From: SIG607 sp045605385
GTDB lineage: Bacteria; Bacillota; Clostridia; Oscillospirales; Acutalibacteraceae
Direction of reading: 5' to 3'
Length of the DNA stretch: 64,000 bases
Assembly: GCA_045605385.1 (NCBI GenBank)
Contig: JAZUPW010000002.1
Location: 11,805 to 75,804 of the forward strand
The notes under the pieces were generated by a model. That model had not been told where the DNA came from. It did no database searches and was given only the letters and a program-made list of their open reading frames with translations. A program made the translations under genes and the position numbers. Below are positions 1 through 8,265 of this stretch, piece after piece. Numbering within the stretch: the stretch's first letter is position 1; every line of letters starts with the position of its first letter.

Positions 1-376
1 GCGGCGCAATAAGCGAAATAAAGCCTGTTGCATGGCAGCCAGGGTTTGCTATACGCTTTGAATTCTTTATTTTTTCATACTGACCGTTTAGTTCGGGAAA
101 ACCGTATGCCCAATCTTCAAGAGTTCGGTGGGCAGTTGACGTATCAATAACTGCGGTAGTGCTGTTTTCAATAAAAGATACCGCTTCTTTTGCCGCCGCA
201 TCGGGCAAACACAAAAAAGCAATATCGGCGCTGTTTAACGCTTGTTTTCGCGCCGCGTTATCTTTTCTGAATTCTTCACTTAAAGTTATAAGTTCTATAT
301 CGTTTCTGTTTTTAAGTCTTTCGTGAATACGAAGCCCCGTTGTTCCTGCGCTTCCGTCTATAAATACTTTTGCCAT
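1..376 (-). CDS. argC: N-acetyl-gamma-glutamyl-phosphate reductase, N-terminal part (runs off left edge)
   Basis: The enzyme reduces N-acetyl-glutamyl phosphate to the semialdehyde in arginine biosynthesis. The first 125 residues are visible. They begin MAKVFIDGSAGTTGLRI, the NAD(P)-binding start typical of the short (type 2, about 310 residue) ArgC family. Near residues 88-93 lies a DWAYGF..PE segment, and at 110-114 ANPGCHA contains the catalytic cysteine (C114). The ATG at 376 is preceded by a GGGAAG ribosome site on the minus strand. It is transcribed from its own consensus promoter and no other arg gene is in view. The C-terminal half lies outside the window. Confidence 0.93.
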   Translation of the reverse strand, partial: MAKVFIDGSAGTTGLRIHERLKNRNDIELITLSEEFRKDNAARKQALNSADIAFLCLPDAAAKEAVSFIENSTTAVIDTSTAHRTLEDWAYGFPELNGQYEKIKNSKRIANPGCHATGFISLIAP

Positions 377-417
377 TTTTAAAAAATACTTCCCTATTTT
401 GAATTTTTATGCATTTT

Positions 418-446
418 ATTATAATAAAAAAACACCCTATTGTCAA
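418..446 (-). promoter_or_regulatory. Consensus sigma-A promoter for argC
   Basis: On the minus strand TTGACA (446-441) and TATAAT (423-418) are separated by exactly 17 bases, a perfect sigma-A consensus. The -35 box sits partly in the loop of the terminator hairpin of the upstream gene. Predicted transcription start is near 411, giving a leader of about 35 nt before argC. Confidence 0.85.
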
Positions 447-466
447 GTAAAATAGGGTGTTTTTTA
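425..466 (-). terminator. Rho-independent terminator after the flavin reductase gene
   Basis: Arms AACACCCTATT (431-441) and AATAGGGTGTT (451-461) pair perfectly and are followed by a T-run on either strand. Reading on the minus strand it ends the flavin reductase transcript. It overlaps the argC -35 box. Confidence 0.85.
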
Positions 467-521
467 AAATTTTTATTCATAATTGTTGCATATTAGTGCA
501 TATTATTCATTTTTTTGGTAA

Positions 522-1037
522 TTATGCATTCTCTTTTACATAAATACGCTCAATACTTCCTATAACAAGGTTGTGGAAGTCGTTTTCTTTATAGCAGTTT
601 TCAACAACGGCGCTGTCAACAAAACCCGCTTCACTTAAAGGGTGAGAATAAAGTTTTTTGCAAACAATAATTAGTCTGGCTTCGTCAAAATAAGTGTATT
701 TTTCGTTGCCAAGCGGTGTAAGACCTGCTTTTTCTATTTTATTTACATCTCTGCCCGATGTAAAACCGCAAACCTTGTGTATAGACTTAGCCTTTTCATC
801 GGTACCCATAAAGCAAAGTGTAAAATATTCTTCACGTTCTATAAAAGACATTGTGTGGCGCTGAGGACGTACCACTGCGGCAACGCATTCTTTTGCCCAC
901 ATTTCGCCCATAAAACCCCACGATGCCGTCATAGTATTGCAGTTTTCAGGCGTTCCTGCCGTTATAAGCATTGTTTCTTTTGAAATAAGTTCAAATATAT
1001 TTTCTTTGAAATCTTTTATACAAATATTTCTAAGCAC
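522..1037 (-). CDS. Flavin reductase family protein
   Basis: This 171-residue protein has the flavin-reductase-like FMN-binding fold. Visible family features are the MLITAGTPENCNTMTASWG segment (residues 23-41), where Asn/Thr residues bind FMN phosphate, and V-RPQRHT at about 56-62. Such small cytoplasmic proteins reduce or carry flavin, often as a partner of another flavoenzyme; the substrate cannot be read. The start is GTG at 1037, eight bases after AGGAGA. It is monocistronic: its own promoter precedes it and a terminator follows. The divergent neighbour is an ABC exporter. Confidence 0.85.
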   Translation of the reverse strand: MLRNICIKDFKENIFELISKETMLITAGTPENCNTMTASWGFMGEMWAKECVAAVVRPQRHTMSFIEREEYFTLCFMGTDEKAKSIHKVCGFTSGRDVNKIEKAGLTPLGNEKYTYFDEARLIIVCKKLYSHPLSEAGFVDSAVVENCYKENDFHNLVIGSIERIYVKENA

Positions 1038-1078
1038 AAAATCATCTCCTAAATGAAATATATAAATAATTTATAAAT

Positions 1079-1107
1079 ATTATACATTATTTAATAAATC
1101 TTTACAA
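1079..1107 (-). promoter_or_regulatory. Promoter for the flavin reductase gene
   Basis: TTGTAA (1107-1102), a 17-base spacer and TATAAT (1084-1079) on the minus strand, about 40 bases upstream of the GTG start. Confidence 0.6.
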
Positions 1108-1113
1108 GCATAA

Positions 1114-1142
1114 TTGAAATTAAAAAATTTTTATGATAAAAT
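1114..1142 (+). promoter_or_regulatory. Promoter for the ABC exporter gene
   Basis: TTGAAA (1114-1119), a 17-base spacer and TAAAAT (1137-1142) on the plus strand, back to back with the flavin reductase promoter; the ATG follows at 1170. Confidence 0.55.
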
Positions 1143-1169
1143 AAAATGAATTAAAAGAGGAGTAAAAAT

Positions 1170-2888
1170 ATGTTAAAAAAATTCATTCATTATTATAAAC
1201 CTTATAAACTGCTGTTTTCGCTTGATATGACGGCATCGCTTCTTATTTCAATTATAGGAATGATTTATCCTATAGCCACCAACAAAATGCTTAACGATTA
1301 TATTCCCGAAAAAAATGTTAACGGTATTGTTTTTTTCGGTTTGTTGGTGTTAGGTCTTTATATTATAAGAATGTTTTTAATGTACTTTGTTCAGTATTAC
1401 GGACATTTAATAGGCACAGGCATTCAGGCTCAAATGCGCAGAGATATGTTTAAGCATTTACAAACCTTGCCCTATTCTTATTACGATAAAAACGAAACGG
1501 GACAAATACTTTCGCGCATTACAAACGATTTGTTTGATATTGCCGAACTTGCTCACCACGGTCCCGAAAACATAATTATAAGTTCGCTTTCAATAATTGT
1601 TTCCTTTATTTATCTTTGCACGCTTCACGTTGGACTTACACTTATAATATTTGCCTGTGTTCCCGTGTTGCTTGTTGTTTCTTACGTTTTCAGAAGCCGT
1701 ATGCGCGATGCTTTTAAAGAAAGAAGAGTTACAACGGCGGGAATAAATGCCGCTACCGAAAGCAGTATTACGGGCATTCGCGTTACAAAAGCCTTTGCAA
1801 ACAGTAAAAAAGAATTTGAAAAGTTTGAAAAAAATAATCTGCTTTTTGTTTCTTCCTGTAAAAAGGCGTATAAGGCTATGGGACAATTCCATTCTTCTTC
1901 TAAGTTTATAACCGACGTATTTAACGTTATTATAATAATTGCGGGCGGTTTGTTCCTTTATGCAGGAAAAATAAGTTTTGGCGATTACACCACCTTTATT
2001 GTTTCGGTTAACGTGTTTATAAATCCCGTAACCACGCTTATTGGTTTTATGGAACAGTATCAGAACGGTGTTTCAGGATTTTCTCGTTTTCTTGAAGTTC
2101 TTGAAGAAAAACCCGAAAAAGAAAACGATGGCGCTAAACCCATTGAAAACGTAGAGGGTAATATTAGCTTTAAAAACGTAAGTTTTGCCTATGATGAAGA
2201 AAACAGCGAAGTGCTTGACAATATAAGCCTTGATATTAAAAAAGGTCAGAAATTAGCGCTTGTGGGTCACTCCGGCGGAGGAAAAACAACCCTTTGCCAC
2301 CTTATTCCGAACTTCTACCGTGTAGAACAGGGCGAAGTGCTTATTGACGGAATTAACGTTAACGATATTACCTTTGAATCGCTTCGTAAAAATATTGGCA
2401 TTGTTCAGCAAGACGTATTTCTGTTCAGCGGAAGTATAAAGGATAACATTCTTTACGGACGCCCCGATGCAAGTGATGAAGAAGTTATAGACGCCGCAAA
2501 AAAAGCAAATATTCACGATTACGTTATGACACTTGAAAACGGTTATGACAGCGAAATAGGCGAACGCGGTGTGCGACTTTCGGGCGGACAGAAACAGCGC
2601 CTTAGTATTGCCCGTGTTTTCCTTAAAAACCCAAAAATACTTATTCTTGACGAAGCAACAAGCGCACTTGATAACACTACCGAAATACTTATTCAAAAAG
2701 CCCTTGACGAACTTTGCAAAGGCAGAACAACCTTGGTTGTTGCGCACCGACTTTCCACCATTAAAAATGCCGATGAAATTGCGGTTATAGACGACGGCAG
2801 GGTATTGGAAAAAGGCACACACGAAGAATTACTTTCAAAAGGCGGAATTTACAAAGACCTTTATTCACTGCAGTTCAGAGAAGAATAA
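1170..2888 (+). CDS. ABC transporter, fused permease and ATPase (type I exporter half-transporter)
   Basis: A 572-residue MsbA/LmrA-type half-transporter that should act as a homodimer exporting a hydrophobic substrate. The first ~310 residues hold six membrane segments. The C-terminal ATPase shows Walker A GHSGGGKTT, a Q-loop (QQDVFLF), the signature LSGGQKQR, Walker B ILILDEATSALD and a switch histidine in VAHRLS. The start is backed by AGAGGAG eight bases upstream. It stands alone, with its own promoter and a terminator behind it, so the substrate (drug, lipid or peptide) cannot be inferred. Confidence 0.93.
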   Translation: MLKKFIHYYKPYKLLFSLDMTASLLISIIGMIYPIATNKMLNDYIPEKNVNGIVFFGLLVLGLYIIRMFLMYFVQYYGHLIGTGIQAQMRRDMFKHLQTLPYSYYDKNETGQILSRITNDLFDIAELAHHGPENIIISSLSIIVSFIYLCTLHVGLTLIIFACVPVLLVVSYVFRSRMRDAFKERRVTTAGINAATESSITGIRVTKAFANSKKEFEKFEKNNLLFVSSCKKAYKAMGQFHSSSKFITDVFNVIIIIAGGLFLYAGKISFGDYTTFIVSVNVFINPVTTLIGFMEQYQNGVSGFSRFLEVLEEKPEKENDGAKPIENVEGNISFKNVSFAYDEENSEVLDNISLDIKKGQKLALVGHSGGGKTTLCHLIPNFYRVEQGEVLIDGINVNDITFESLRKNIGIVQQDVFLFSGSIKDNILYGRPDASDEEVIDAAKKANIHDYVMTLENGYDSEIGERGVRLSGGQKQRLSIARVFLKNPKILILDEATSALDNTTEILIQKALDELCKGRTTLVVAHRLSTIKNADEIAVIDDGRVLEKGTHEELLSKGGIYKDLYSLQFREE

Positions 2889-2891
2889 ACA

Positions 2892-2940
2892 AAAACAATG
2901 GCAGTCTCGCTTAAATGTGAGGCTGCCACTTGTTTTGTTC
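2892..2940. terminator. Bidirectional terminator between ABC exporter and cysK
   Basis: The stem GGCAGtCTC / GAGgCTGCC is extended by AAAACAA / TTGTTTT outer arms. T-rich tracts follow on both strands, so it can end the plus-strand exporter transcript and the minus-strand pyr-cysK transcript. Confidence 0.75.
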
Positions 2941-2972
2941 ATATTTCAACTGTTTTGATTAGATATATAATG

Positions 2973-3902
2973 TTATTCAAACATAGCGGTAGATAAATAG
3001 CGGTCGCCTGTGTCGGGCAGAATGACTGCTATTTTTTTGTTTTTATTTTCGTTTTGTCCGGCAAGTTCTATTGCCGCAAACAAAGCCGCGCCCGAAGAAA
3101 TGCCGGTAAAAATGCCTTCTTTAGCGCCAAGTAGTCTTGCGGCAAAATAAGCGTCTTTTTCTTCAACCTTTATTATTTGGTCTATAACGCCTGTATCTAA
3201 CACTTCGGGAATAAAACCCGCTCCTATGCCCTGAAGACCGTGAGGTCCTGCAGCCTCGCCAGATAATACAGCGCTGTTTTTGGGTTCTACGGCAACAATT
3301 TTTATATCTTTGTTTTGCTCTTTTAAATACTTACCGGCACCCGTTATGGTTCCGCCCGTTCCAACGCCTGCAACAAGTATATCCACTTCGCCGTTCAGAT
3401 CATTATAAATTTCGGGGCCTGTTGTATTATAATGCGCCTTGGCATTTGATTTGTTTACAAACTGCCCCATTATTATTGCGCCCTTTATTTCGCGTTTTAA
3501 GGCTTCCGCTTTTTCTATGGCGCCTTTCATACCCTTTTTGCCGTCGGTAAGCACTAATTCTGCGCCGTAGGCTTTCATAAGGGTGCGTCTTTCAACCGAC
3601 ATAGTGTCGGGCATAACTATAATTACTCTGTACCCGCGTGAGGTTGATACAGCGGCAAGGCCAATGCCCGTATTACCGCTTGTGGCTTCAATTATTGTAC
3701 CTCCCGCCTTTAATTCTCCGCTTTGTTCGGCATCAATTATCATTTGTTTTGCGGCGCGGTCTTTAATACTGCCCGCAGGGTTGAAGTATTCAAGTTTTAA
3801 ATAAAGGTTTGCGCAAAGGTTAAGTTCTTGTTCTAAGCAAACGGGCTCAAACAATGGAGTATTGCCAACAAGTTCTTCAACACTTTTATAAATTTTCAGC
3901 AT
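2973..3902 (-). CDS. cysK: Cysteine synthase A (O-acetylserine sulfhydrylase)
   Basis: A PLP enzyme that makes cysteine from O-acetylserine and sulfide. The 309-residue protein shows VGNTPL near the start, the PLP lysine in PAGSIKDRAA, the TSGNTG substrate loop (about residues 69-74), a glycine-rich GVGTGGT phosphate-binding loop and the GISSGAA motif near the C terminus. I start at ATG 3902, which has AAGAGGTG six bases upstream; an in-frame GTG three codons earlier overlaps that ribosome site. It is the last gene of the long pyrimidine run, 56 bases after pyrB, an unusual companion there. Confidence 0.93.
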   Translation of the reverse strand: MLKIYKSVEELVGNTPLFEPVCLEQELNLCANLYLKLEYFNPAGSIKDRAAKQMIIDAEQSGELKAGGTIIEATSGNTGIGLAAVSTSRGYRVIIVMPDTMSVERRTLMKAYGAELVLTDGKKGMKGAIEKAEALKREIKGAIIMGQFVNKSNAKAHYNTTGPEIYNDLNGEVDILVAGVGTGGTITGAGKYLKEQNKDIKIVAVEPKNSAVLSGEAAGPHGLQGIGAGFIPEVLDTGVIDQIIKVEEKDAYFAARLLGAKEGIFTGISSGAALFAAIELAGQNENKNKKIAVILPDTGDRYLSTAMFE

Positions 3903-3958
3903 AAAAAACACCTCTTATTTGACCCATTTATTGTTATACTATTTAACTTTAATATACA

Positions 3959-5023
3959 TTAAAGTTCTGCTTCACAGTAAGCGCAACGGCATTTTCCGTT
4001 TTCATCAACAAGAATTCTTTGTTCAAGTTCCTGTTCAATGCTCATTATACAACCGTTTGAGGTGCATTTATGAGTTTTGCTTACCTCGCCTTCGGGTGTA
4101 AAGTTGTTTTTCTTATCGCTTAACAGTTTTAAAATAAGCGCCATTCTTATATATTTACCGTAAAGCGCCTGTTTGAAGTAACAAGCGCGGGGGTCGGCAT
4201 CTACGTCTACGCTTATTTCGTTTACTCTGGGCAGAGGATGTAAAATACAAAGGTCTTGTTTTGCTTTCTTAAGTTTTTCAGCATTAAGAATATAAAAACC
4301 TTCAAGACGTTTATATTCTTCTTCACTGTCAAAACGTTCACGCTGTATTCGTGTCATATAAAGTATATCAAGTTCGCTTATTGCTTCATCAAGACTTGTT
4401 ACCTCGGTATAAGGCACACCTGTTTTTTCCAAATAATCGTTTTTAACGTAATCGGGAAGTCTTAATTCTTCCGGAGAAATAAGCACTATTTTTATACCGC
4501 TGTATCGCGACATTGCCGAAATAAGCGAATGTACGGTTCTGCCGTAAAGTAAATCTCCGCAAAGACCGATAGTAAGATTGTCTAATCGTCCCTTTTCACG
4601 GTGAATGGTTAAAAGGTCGGTTAAGGTTTGTGTTGGATGAAAATGACCGCCGTCACCCGCATTGATAACGGGAATAGTTGCATTTGCCGCCGCAACACTT
4701 GGCGCACCTGCTTTTGGATGGCGGATAGCCATAATATCGGCATAGCAACTTATTATTTTGGCTGTGTCTGCCATACTTTCACCCTTAGCCGCAGAAGAAC
4801 TGCTTGCTTCTGAAAAGCCCAAAACGCTTCCGCCGAGTTCTAACATAGCGGCTTCAAAGGAAAGGCGCGTACGTGTTGAGGGTTCAAAAAACAAGGTAGC
4901 AAGTTTTTTGCCCATACAACTTTCGTGGTATTTCCAAGGGTTTTCTATAATATCATCGGCAACAGAAATTAACTTTTCAAGTTCTTCTACCGAAAAATCG
5001 AGAATATTGATTATACTTCTCAT
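3959..5023 (-). CDS. pyrB: Aspartate carbamoyltransferase with a C-terminal PyrI-like zinc domain
   Basis: The enzyme condenses carbamoyl phosphate and aspartate. Residues 1-~305 form the catalytic chain with the carbamoyl-phosphate loop FEPSTRTR (about 47-54), the GDGGHFHPTQ loop and HPLPR. A tail follows to residue 354 with cysteines at 320, 325, 347 and 350 (C-x4-C-x21-C-x2-C, ending in a YCE motif). The zinc domain of the E. coli regulatory chain PyrI has C-x4-C-x23-C-x2-C, so the tail looks like that domain without the nucleotide-binding half. The gene begins two bases after the pyrE stop. Confidence 0.92.
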   Translation of the reverse strand: MRSIINILDFSVEELEKLISVADDIIENPWKYHESCMGKKLATLFFEPSTRTRLSFEAAMLELGGSVLGFSEASSSSAAKGESMADTAKIISCYADIMAIRHPKAGAPSVAAANATIPVINAGDGGHFHPTQTLTDLLTIHREKGRLDNLTIGLCGDLLYGRTVHSLISAMSRYSGIKIVLISPEELRLPDYVKNDYLEKTGVPYTEVTSLDEAISELDILYMTRIQRERFDSEEEYKRLEGFYILNAEKLKKAKQDLCILHPLPRVNEISVDVDADPRACYFKQALYGKYIRMALILKLLSDKKNNFTPEGEVSKTHKCTSNGCIMSIEQELEQRILVDENGKCRCAYCEAEL

Positions 5024-5025
5024 TA

Positions 5026-5658
5026 TTATGCACCGATCCAGCTTTCATCTGAAGGATTATTACGGAAAGCAATAAGACGTTTTATATCTTCAGTTGCAAT
5101 ATAACCCTCATCGGCAGCAACCTGAGCAATTGTATCAAAATCGGTTAAAGAATAGTTAATAACATTTGCTTCTTTTAAACGGTCAAGACCTTTTTGCATA
5201 CCATAAGTAAAGATGCTTACAACGCCTAAAACTTCGGCGTCTGCTTCACGAAGTACGTTTACAACTTCAATAACGCTGCCGCCTGTAGAAATAAGGTCTT
5301 CCACAACAACAACCTTCTGACCTTTTTCAAGTTTGCCTTCTATCTGGTTTTGTCTGCCGTGGTCTTTATTGCCCGAACGAACGTAACCCATTGGCATATC
5401 AAGAAGATGCGCTGTAATAGCGGCATGAGCAATACCCGCTGTAGAAGTACCCATAAGAACTTCGGCATCGGCAAAATGCTCTTTAATAAGCTTAGCAAGA
5501 CCGTTTTCAACATCGTTTCTTACCTTAGGCGCGGTAAGGGTTAAACGGTTATCGCAATAAACAGGGCTTTTAATTCCGCTTGCCCAGGTAAAAGGTTCTT
5601 CGGGGCGGAAAAATACAGCCTTTATAGAAAGTAAATCGGTTGCAATAAGTTTTTTCAT
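5026..5658 (-). CDS. pyrE: Orotate phosphoribosyltransferase
   Basis: Transfers phosphoribose from PRPP to orotate, the fifth step of UMP synthesis. The 210-residue protein contains the PRPP-binding signature VVVVEDLISTGGS and the catalytic K/RSGNKDHG loop (here GYVRSGNKDHG). The ATG follows AAGGAG by eight bases. It lies 28 bases after the DUF4349 lipoprotein gene and immediately before pyrB, so it is translated from the long pyr transcript. Confidence 0.95.
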   Translation of the reverse strand: MKKLIATDLLSIKAVFFRPEEPFTWASGIKSPVYCDNRLTLTAPKVRNDVENGLAKLIKEHFADAEVLMGTSTAGIAHAAITAHLLDMPMGYVRSGNKDHGRQNQIEGKLEKGQKVVVVEDLISTGGSVIEVVNVLREADAEVLGVVSIFTYGMQKGLDRLKEANVINYSLTDFDTIAQVAADEGYIATEDIKRLIAFRNNPSDESWIGA

Positions 5659-5686
5659 TTTTGTTTCTCCTTGTATGTTAAGATTT

Positions 5687-6601
5687 TTATTGTTTTAATT
5701 CTGAGTTTTGTTCTTGGTTGCTTTTAAGTTTGTTTCTTTTTTTCTTTTTATAAAGAACCACAACAACGATTAAAAGTAAACCTAAAATAATTAAATACGG
5801 AATTGCACTTACAAAGAATACAAACAAACTAACAAGACCTGAAATAATGTCTTGTGTGTTGTTTTTTAAGTTATTCCAGATTTTCTGCCATGCGTTTTGT
5901 TTTTCAACAATGGCTACTTTTTCAACTTCATAAATATTAACGGTAACCGTTGTGTATTCAATTAAATTATCGTAAGTGCGAAGTTTAGATTCGTACGATT
6001 CTATTTCATAAATAACTTCGGTTAAGCGGGATTGAATTTTAATAACGTCATCCATAGAGGAAGCATTTTTTAACAAACGCTCCAAAGTTTCTTTTTCGGT
6101 ATTTAACGCTTTAATGCGGCTTTCTGTATCAACGTACGCTAATGTAACGTCTTCGGTTTCTATTTCCTTATTTGTTACCGTACTGTTTTTAGATACAAAA
6201 GAAGTAAACGATTCGCTTTTTTCCGAAGGGATTCTTATAATTAAACGCGCGTGTCGGTTGCTGTTATAATCGCTGTAAGAATTTCCCGAGATTTGAGAGT
6301 TTTCTATATATCCTCCTATTGTTTTAATCTCGTTATTAAGTTTTTCAACAAGCGAATCAAATTCCTTAGTTTGTGCACTTAAGAAAACTTTTTCAATAAT
6401 TTTACGGTTGGTTGAAACACCTGAATCTGTGGTTGATTCCTCTGTTTCCATATCGGTTGTACTATCTTGAAAAAAGTCTCCCAAACTATCATTTTCTATG
6501 TTTGACGTTCCGTTGCTAAAGTTTTTTCCTGATGAGCATCCACACATTAAAGTACAAACTGTTAATAATGCTAAAACAATTACCAATACTTTCTTTTTCA
6601 T
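5687..6601 (-). CDS. DUF4349 domain lipoprotein
   Basis: A 304-residue envelope protein of unknown function. It starts with a lipoprotein signal peptide (lipidated Cys near residue 22, after LMCG). A Ser/Thr/Asp/Glu-rich linker runs to about residue 65. The middle holds the DUF4349 region: a beta part with VTNKEIETEDVT, then a coiled coil from about 160 to 215. Near the C terminus there is one hydrophobic segment (SLFVFFVSAIPYLIILGLLL) followed by a Lys-rich cytoplasmic tail. The ATG has AAAGGAG upstream. It sits inside the pyr operon between pyrF and pyrE with no promoter of its own that I can see, although it has no evident role in pyrimidine synthesis. Confidence 0.8.
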   Translation of the reverse strand: MKKKVLVIVLALLTVCTLMCGCSSGKNFSNGTSNIENDSLGDFFQDSTTDMETEESTTDSGVSTNRKIIEKVFLSAQTKEFDSLVEKLNNEIKTIGGYIENSQISGNSYSDYNSNRHARLIIRIPSEKSESFTSFVSKNSTVTNKEIETEDVTLAYVDTESRIKALNTEKETLERLLKNASSMDDVIKIQSRLTEVIYEIESYESKLRTYDNLIEYTTVTVNIYEVEKVAIVEKQNAWQKIWNNLKNNTQDIISGLVSLFVFFVSAIPYLIILGLLLIVVVVLYKKKKRNKLKSNQEQNSELKQ

Positions 6602-6655
6602 TGATTACTCTCCTTTATAAAAACATTTAAGCCCGATAATAAATTTTATAAATGT

Positions 6656-7354
6656 TTATCCAACAAATTCTGCTACGCAGCGTTCATAAGCGGCTACGGG
6701 GTCAGCGGCGGCGGTAATAGGTCTGCCTACAACAATATAATCAGAGCCTATTTCTTTTGCCTGAGCAGGTGTCATAACGCGTTTCTGGTCGCCTATATCA
6801 CCGTCGGCAAAGCGAACACCCGGGGTTACCGTTACAAAATCGCTTCCGCAGGTATCGTGTACTTTTCCTGCTTCAAGGGGAGAACATACAACACCGTCAA
6901 GACCTGAATCTTTTGCATTCTTTGCATAATGCATAACAACCTTATCTATAGGTTCCTTAATAAGCAAATCCTTTTCCATAGCCTCTTGGTCGGTGGAAGT
7001 AAGTTGTGTAACGGCAATAAGCATTGGTCTTGTGCCGTCTTCTCTGGTTAATCCTTCAAGCGCGGCAGTCATCATACGGCTTGTTCCGCCTGCGTGAAGA
7101 TTACACATATCAACGTCTAAGCGCGAAAGTACAGCCATACTCTTTTTAACGGTGTTAGGAATGTCGTGAAGTTTTAAATCTAAAAAGATTTTGTGACCTC
7201 TTGCCTTTATTTCCTTAACAATTGACGGACCTTCAGCATAAAAAAGTTCCATTCCTATTTTCACAAAAGGTTTTTTACCGCTGAATTTATCTAAAAATTC
7301 TAAAGTTTGTTCTTTACTAGCAAAATCGCAAGCAATAATTACGTCTTTTCCCAT
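6656..7354 (-). CDS. pyrF: Orotidine 5'-phosphate decarboxylase
   Basis: Decarboxylates OMP to UMP, the last step of the pathway. The 232-residue protein belongs to the short bacterial (type 1) group. The catalytic D-x-K-x-x-D array is visible in FLDLKLHDIPNTV (residues ~58-70), and the phosphate-binding end in TPGVR and VVGRPIT. Its ATG shares one base with the pyrD stop (TAATG), so the two are translationally coupled. Confidence 0.95.
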   Translation of the reverse strand: MGKDVIIACDFASKEQTLEFLDKFSGKKPFVKIGMELFYAEGPSIVKEIKARGHKIFLDLKLHDIPNTVKKSMAVLSRLDVDMCNLHAGGTSRMMTAALEGLTREDGTRPMLIAVTQLTSTDQEAMEKDLLIKEPIDKVVMHYAKNAKDSGLDGVVCSPLEAGKVHDTCGSDFVTVTPGVRFADGDIGDQKRVMTPAQAKEIGSDYIVVGRPITAAADPVAAYERCVAEFVG

Positions 7355-8265
7355 TATTTTGCTCCTCCTATAATTTCGGCAAGACTGTTTATGCCGTATT
7401 TTTCCATTACTCGCGGCAGATCTTCAATAATTTTCTTACAAGCAAAGGGGTCAACTAAATTTGCCGCGCCCACTTCTACCGCTGTTGCACCCGCAAGCAT
7501 CATTTCAATTACGTCTTCAGCGTTGCTTACACCGCCCATACCTATTACAGGAATGTTTACAGCATTTGCAACCTGATAAACCATTCTTACGGCTACGGGG
7601 AAAATAGCAGGGCCCGAAAAACCGCCCATCTTATTGGCAATTACAGGTCTTTTTGTTTTTAAATCTATTCGCATACCAAGTAAAGTATTTATAAGGCTTA
7701 TACCGTCGGCACCTGCTTCTTCACAAGCCTTTGCTATACTTACAATATCGGTAACGTTAGGGGAAAGTTTTATAAACACAGGTTTGGTTGTAACGCTTTT
7801 TACAGCCCTTGTAACCTCTGCCGCCGCTTCGGGCGAAGTGCCGAAACTCATTCCGCCGCCATGAACGTTGGGACAACTTATATTTACTTCAAACCAGCCA
7901 ATCTGGTTCTCGCTGTCAAGAAGTCGGCAAGTTTCCTTATAATCTTCCACCGAAAAACCGCTTACGTTTGCCATAACCTTTTTGTTAAAGCATTTTTTAA
8001 GTTTCGGAAGTTCTTCGCTTATTACCTTTTCTACACCCGGATTCTGAAGTCCTACGGCGTTTATCATACCAACGTTACATTCGGCTATTCGCGGTGTGGG
8101 GTTACCGAAACGAGCTTCACGGGTTGTGCCCTTAAAAGAAAAAGTACCAAGTATGTTTATATCGTAAATATCGGCAAACTCATAACCGAAGCCAAAAGTT
8201 CCGCTTGCGGGGATTATTGGGTTATCAAGTTCTATGCCGCAAAGGTTTACTTTTAATTTTTCCAT
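7354..8265 (-). CDS. pyrD: Dihydroorotate dehydrogenase B, catalytic subunit
   Basis: Oxidises dihydroorotate to orotate with FMN. The 303 residues match class 1B enzymes, which work with PyrK and use NAD+. Visible are an N-terminal PIIPASGTFG segment, NISCPNVHGGG with the catalytic Cys, the KLSPNVTD loop, and the FMN phosphate-binding stretch GMGGV..AEDV. It overlaps the pyrK reading frame by 13 bases. Confidence 0.95.
   Translation of the reverse strand: MEKLKVNLCGIELDNPIIPASGTFGFGYEFADIYDINILGTFSFKGTTREARFGNPTPRIAECNVGMINAVGLQNPGVEKVISEELPKLKKCFNKKVMANVSGFSVEDYKETCRLLDSENQIGWFEVNISCPNVHGGGMSFGTSPEAAAEVTRAVKSVTTKPVFIKLSPNVTDIVSIAKACEEAGADGISLINTLLGMRIDLKTKRPVIANKMGGFSGPAIFPVAVRMVYQVANAVNIPVIGMGGVSNAEDVIEMMLAGATAVEVGAANLVDPFACKKIIEDLPRVMEKYGINSLAEIIGGAK

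Noticed and set aside
2253..2822. Minus-strand frame of 189 codons inside the ABC exporter
   Set aside because: It is antisense to the conserved ATPase domain and lacks a start context.
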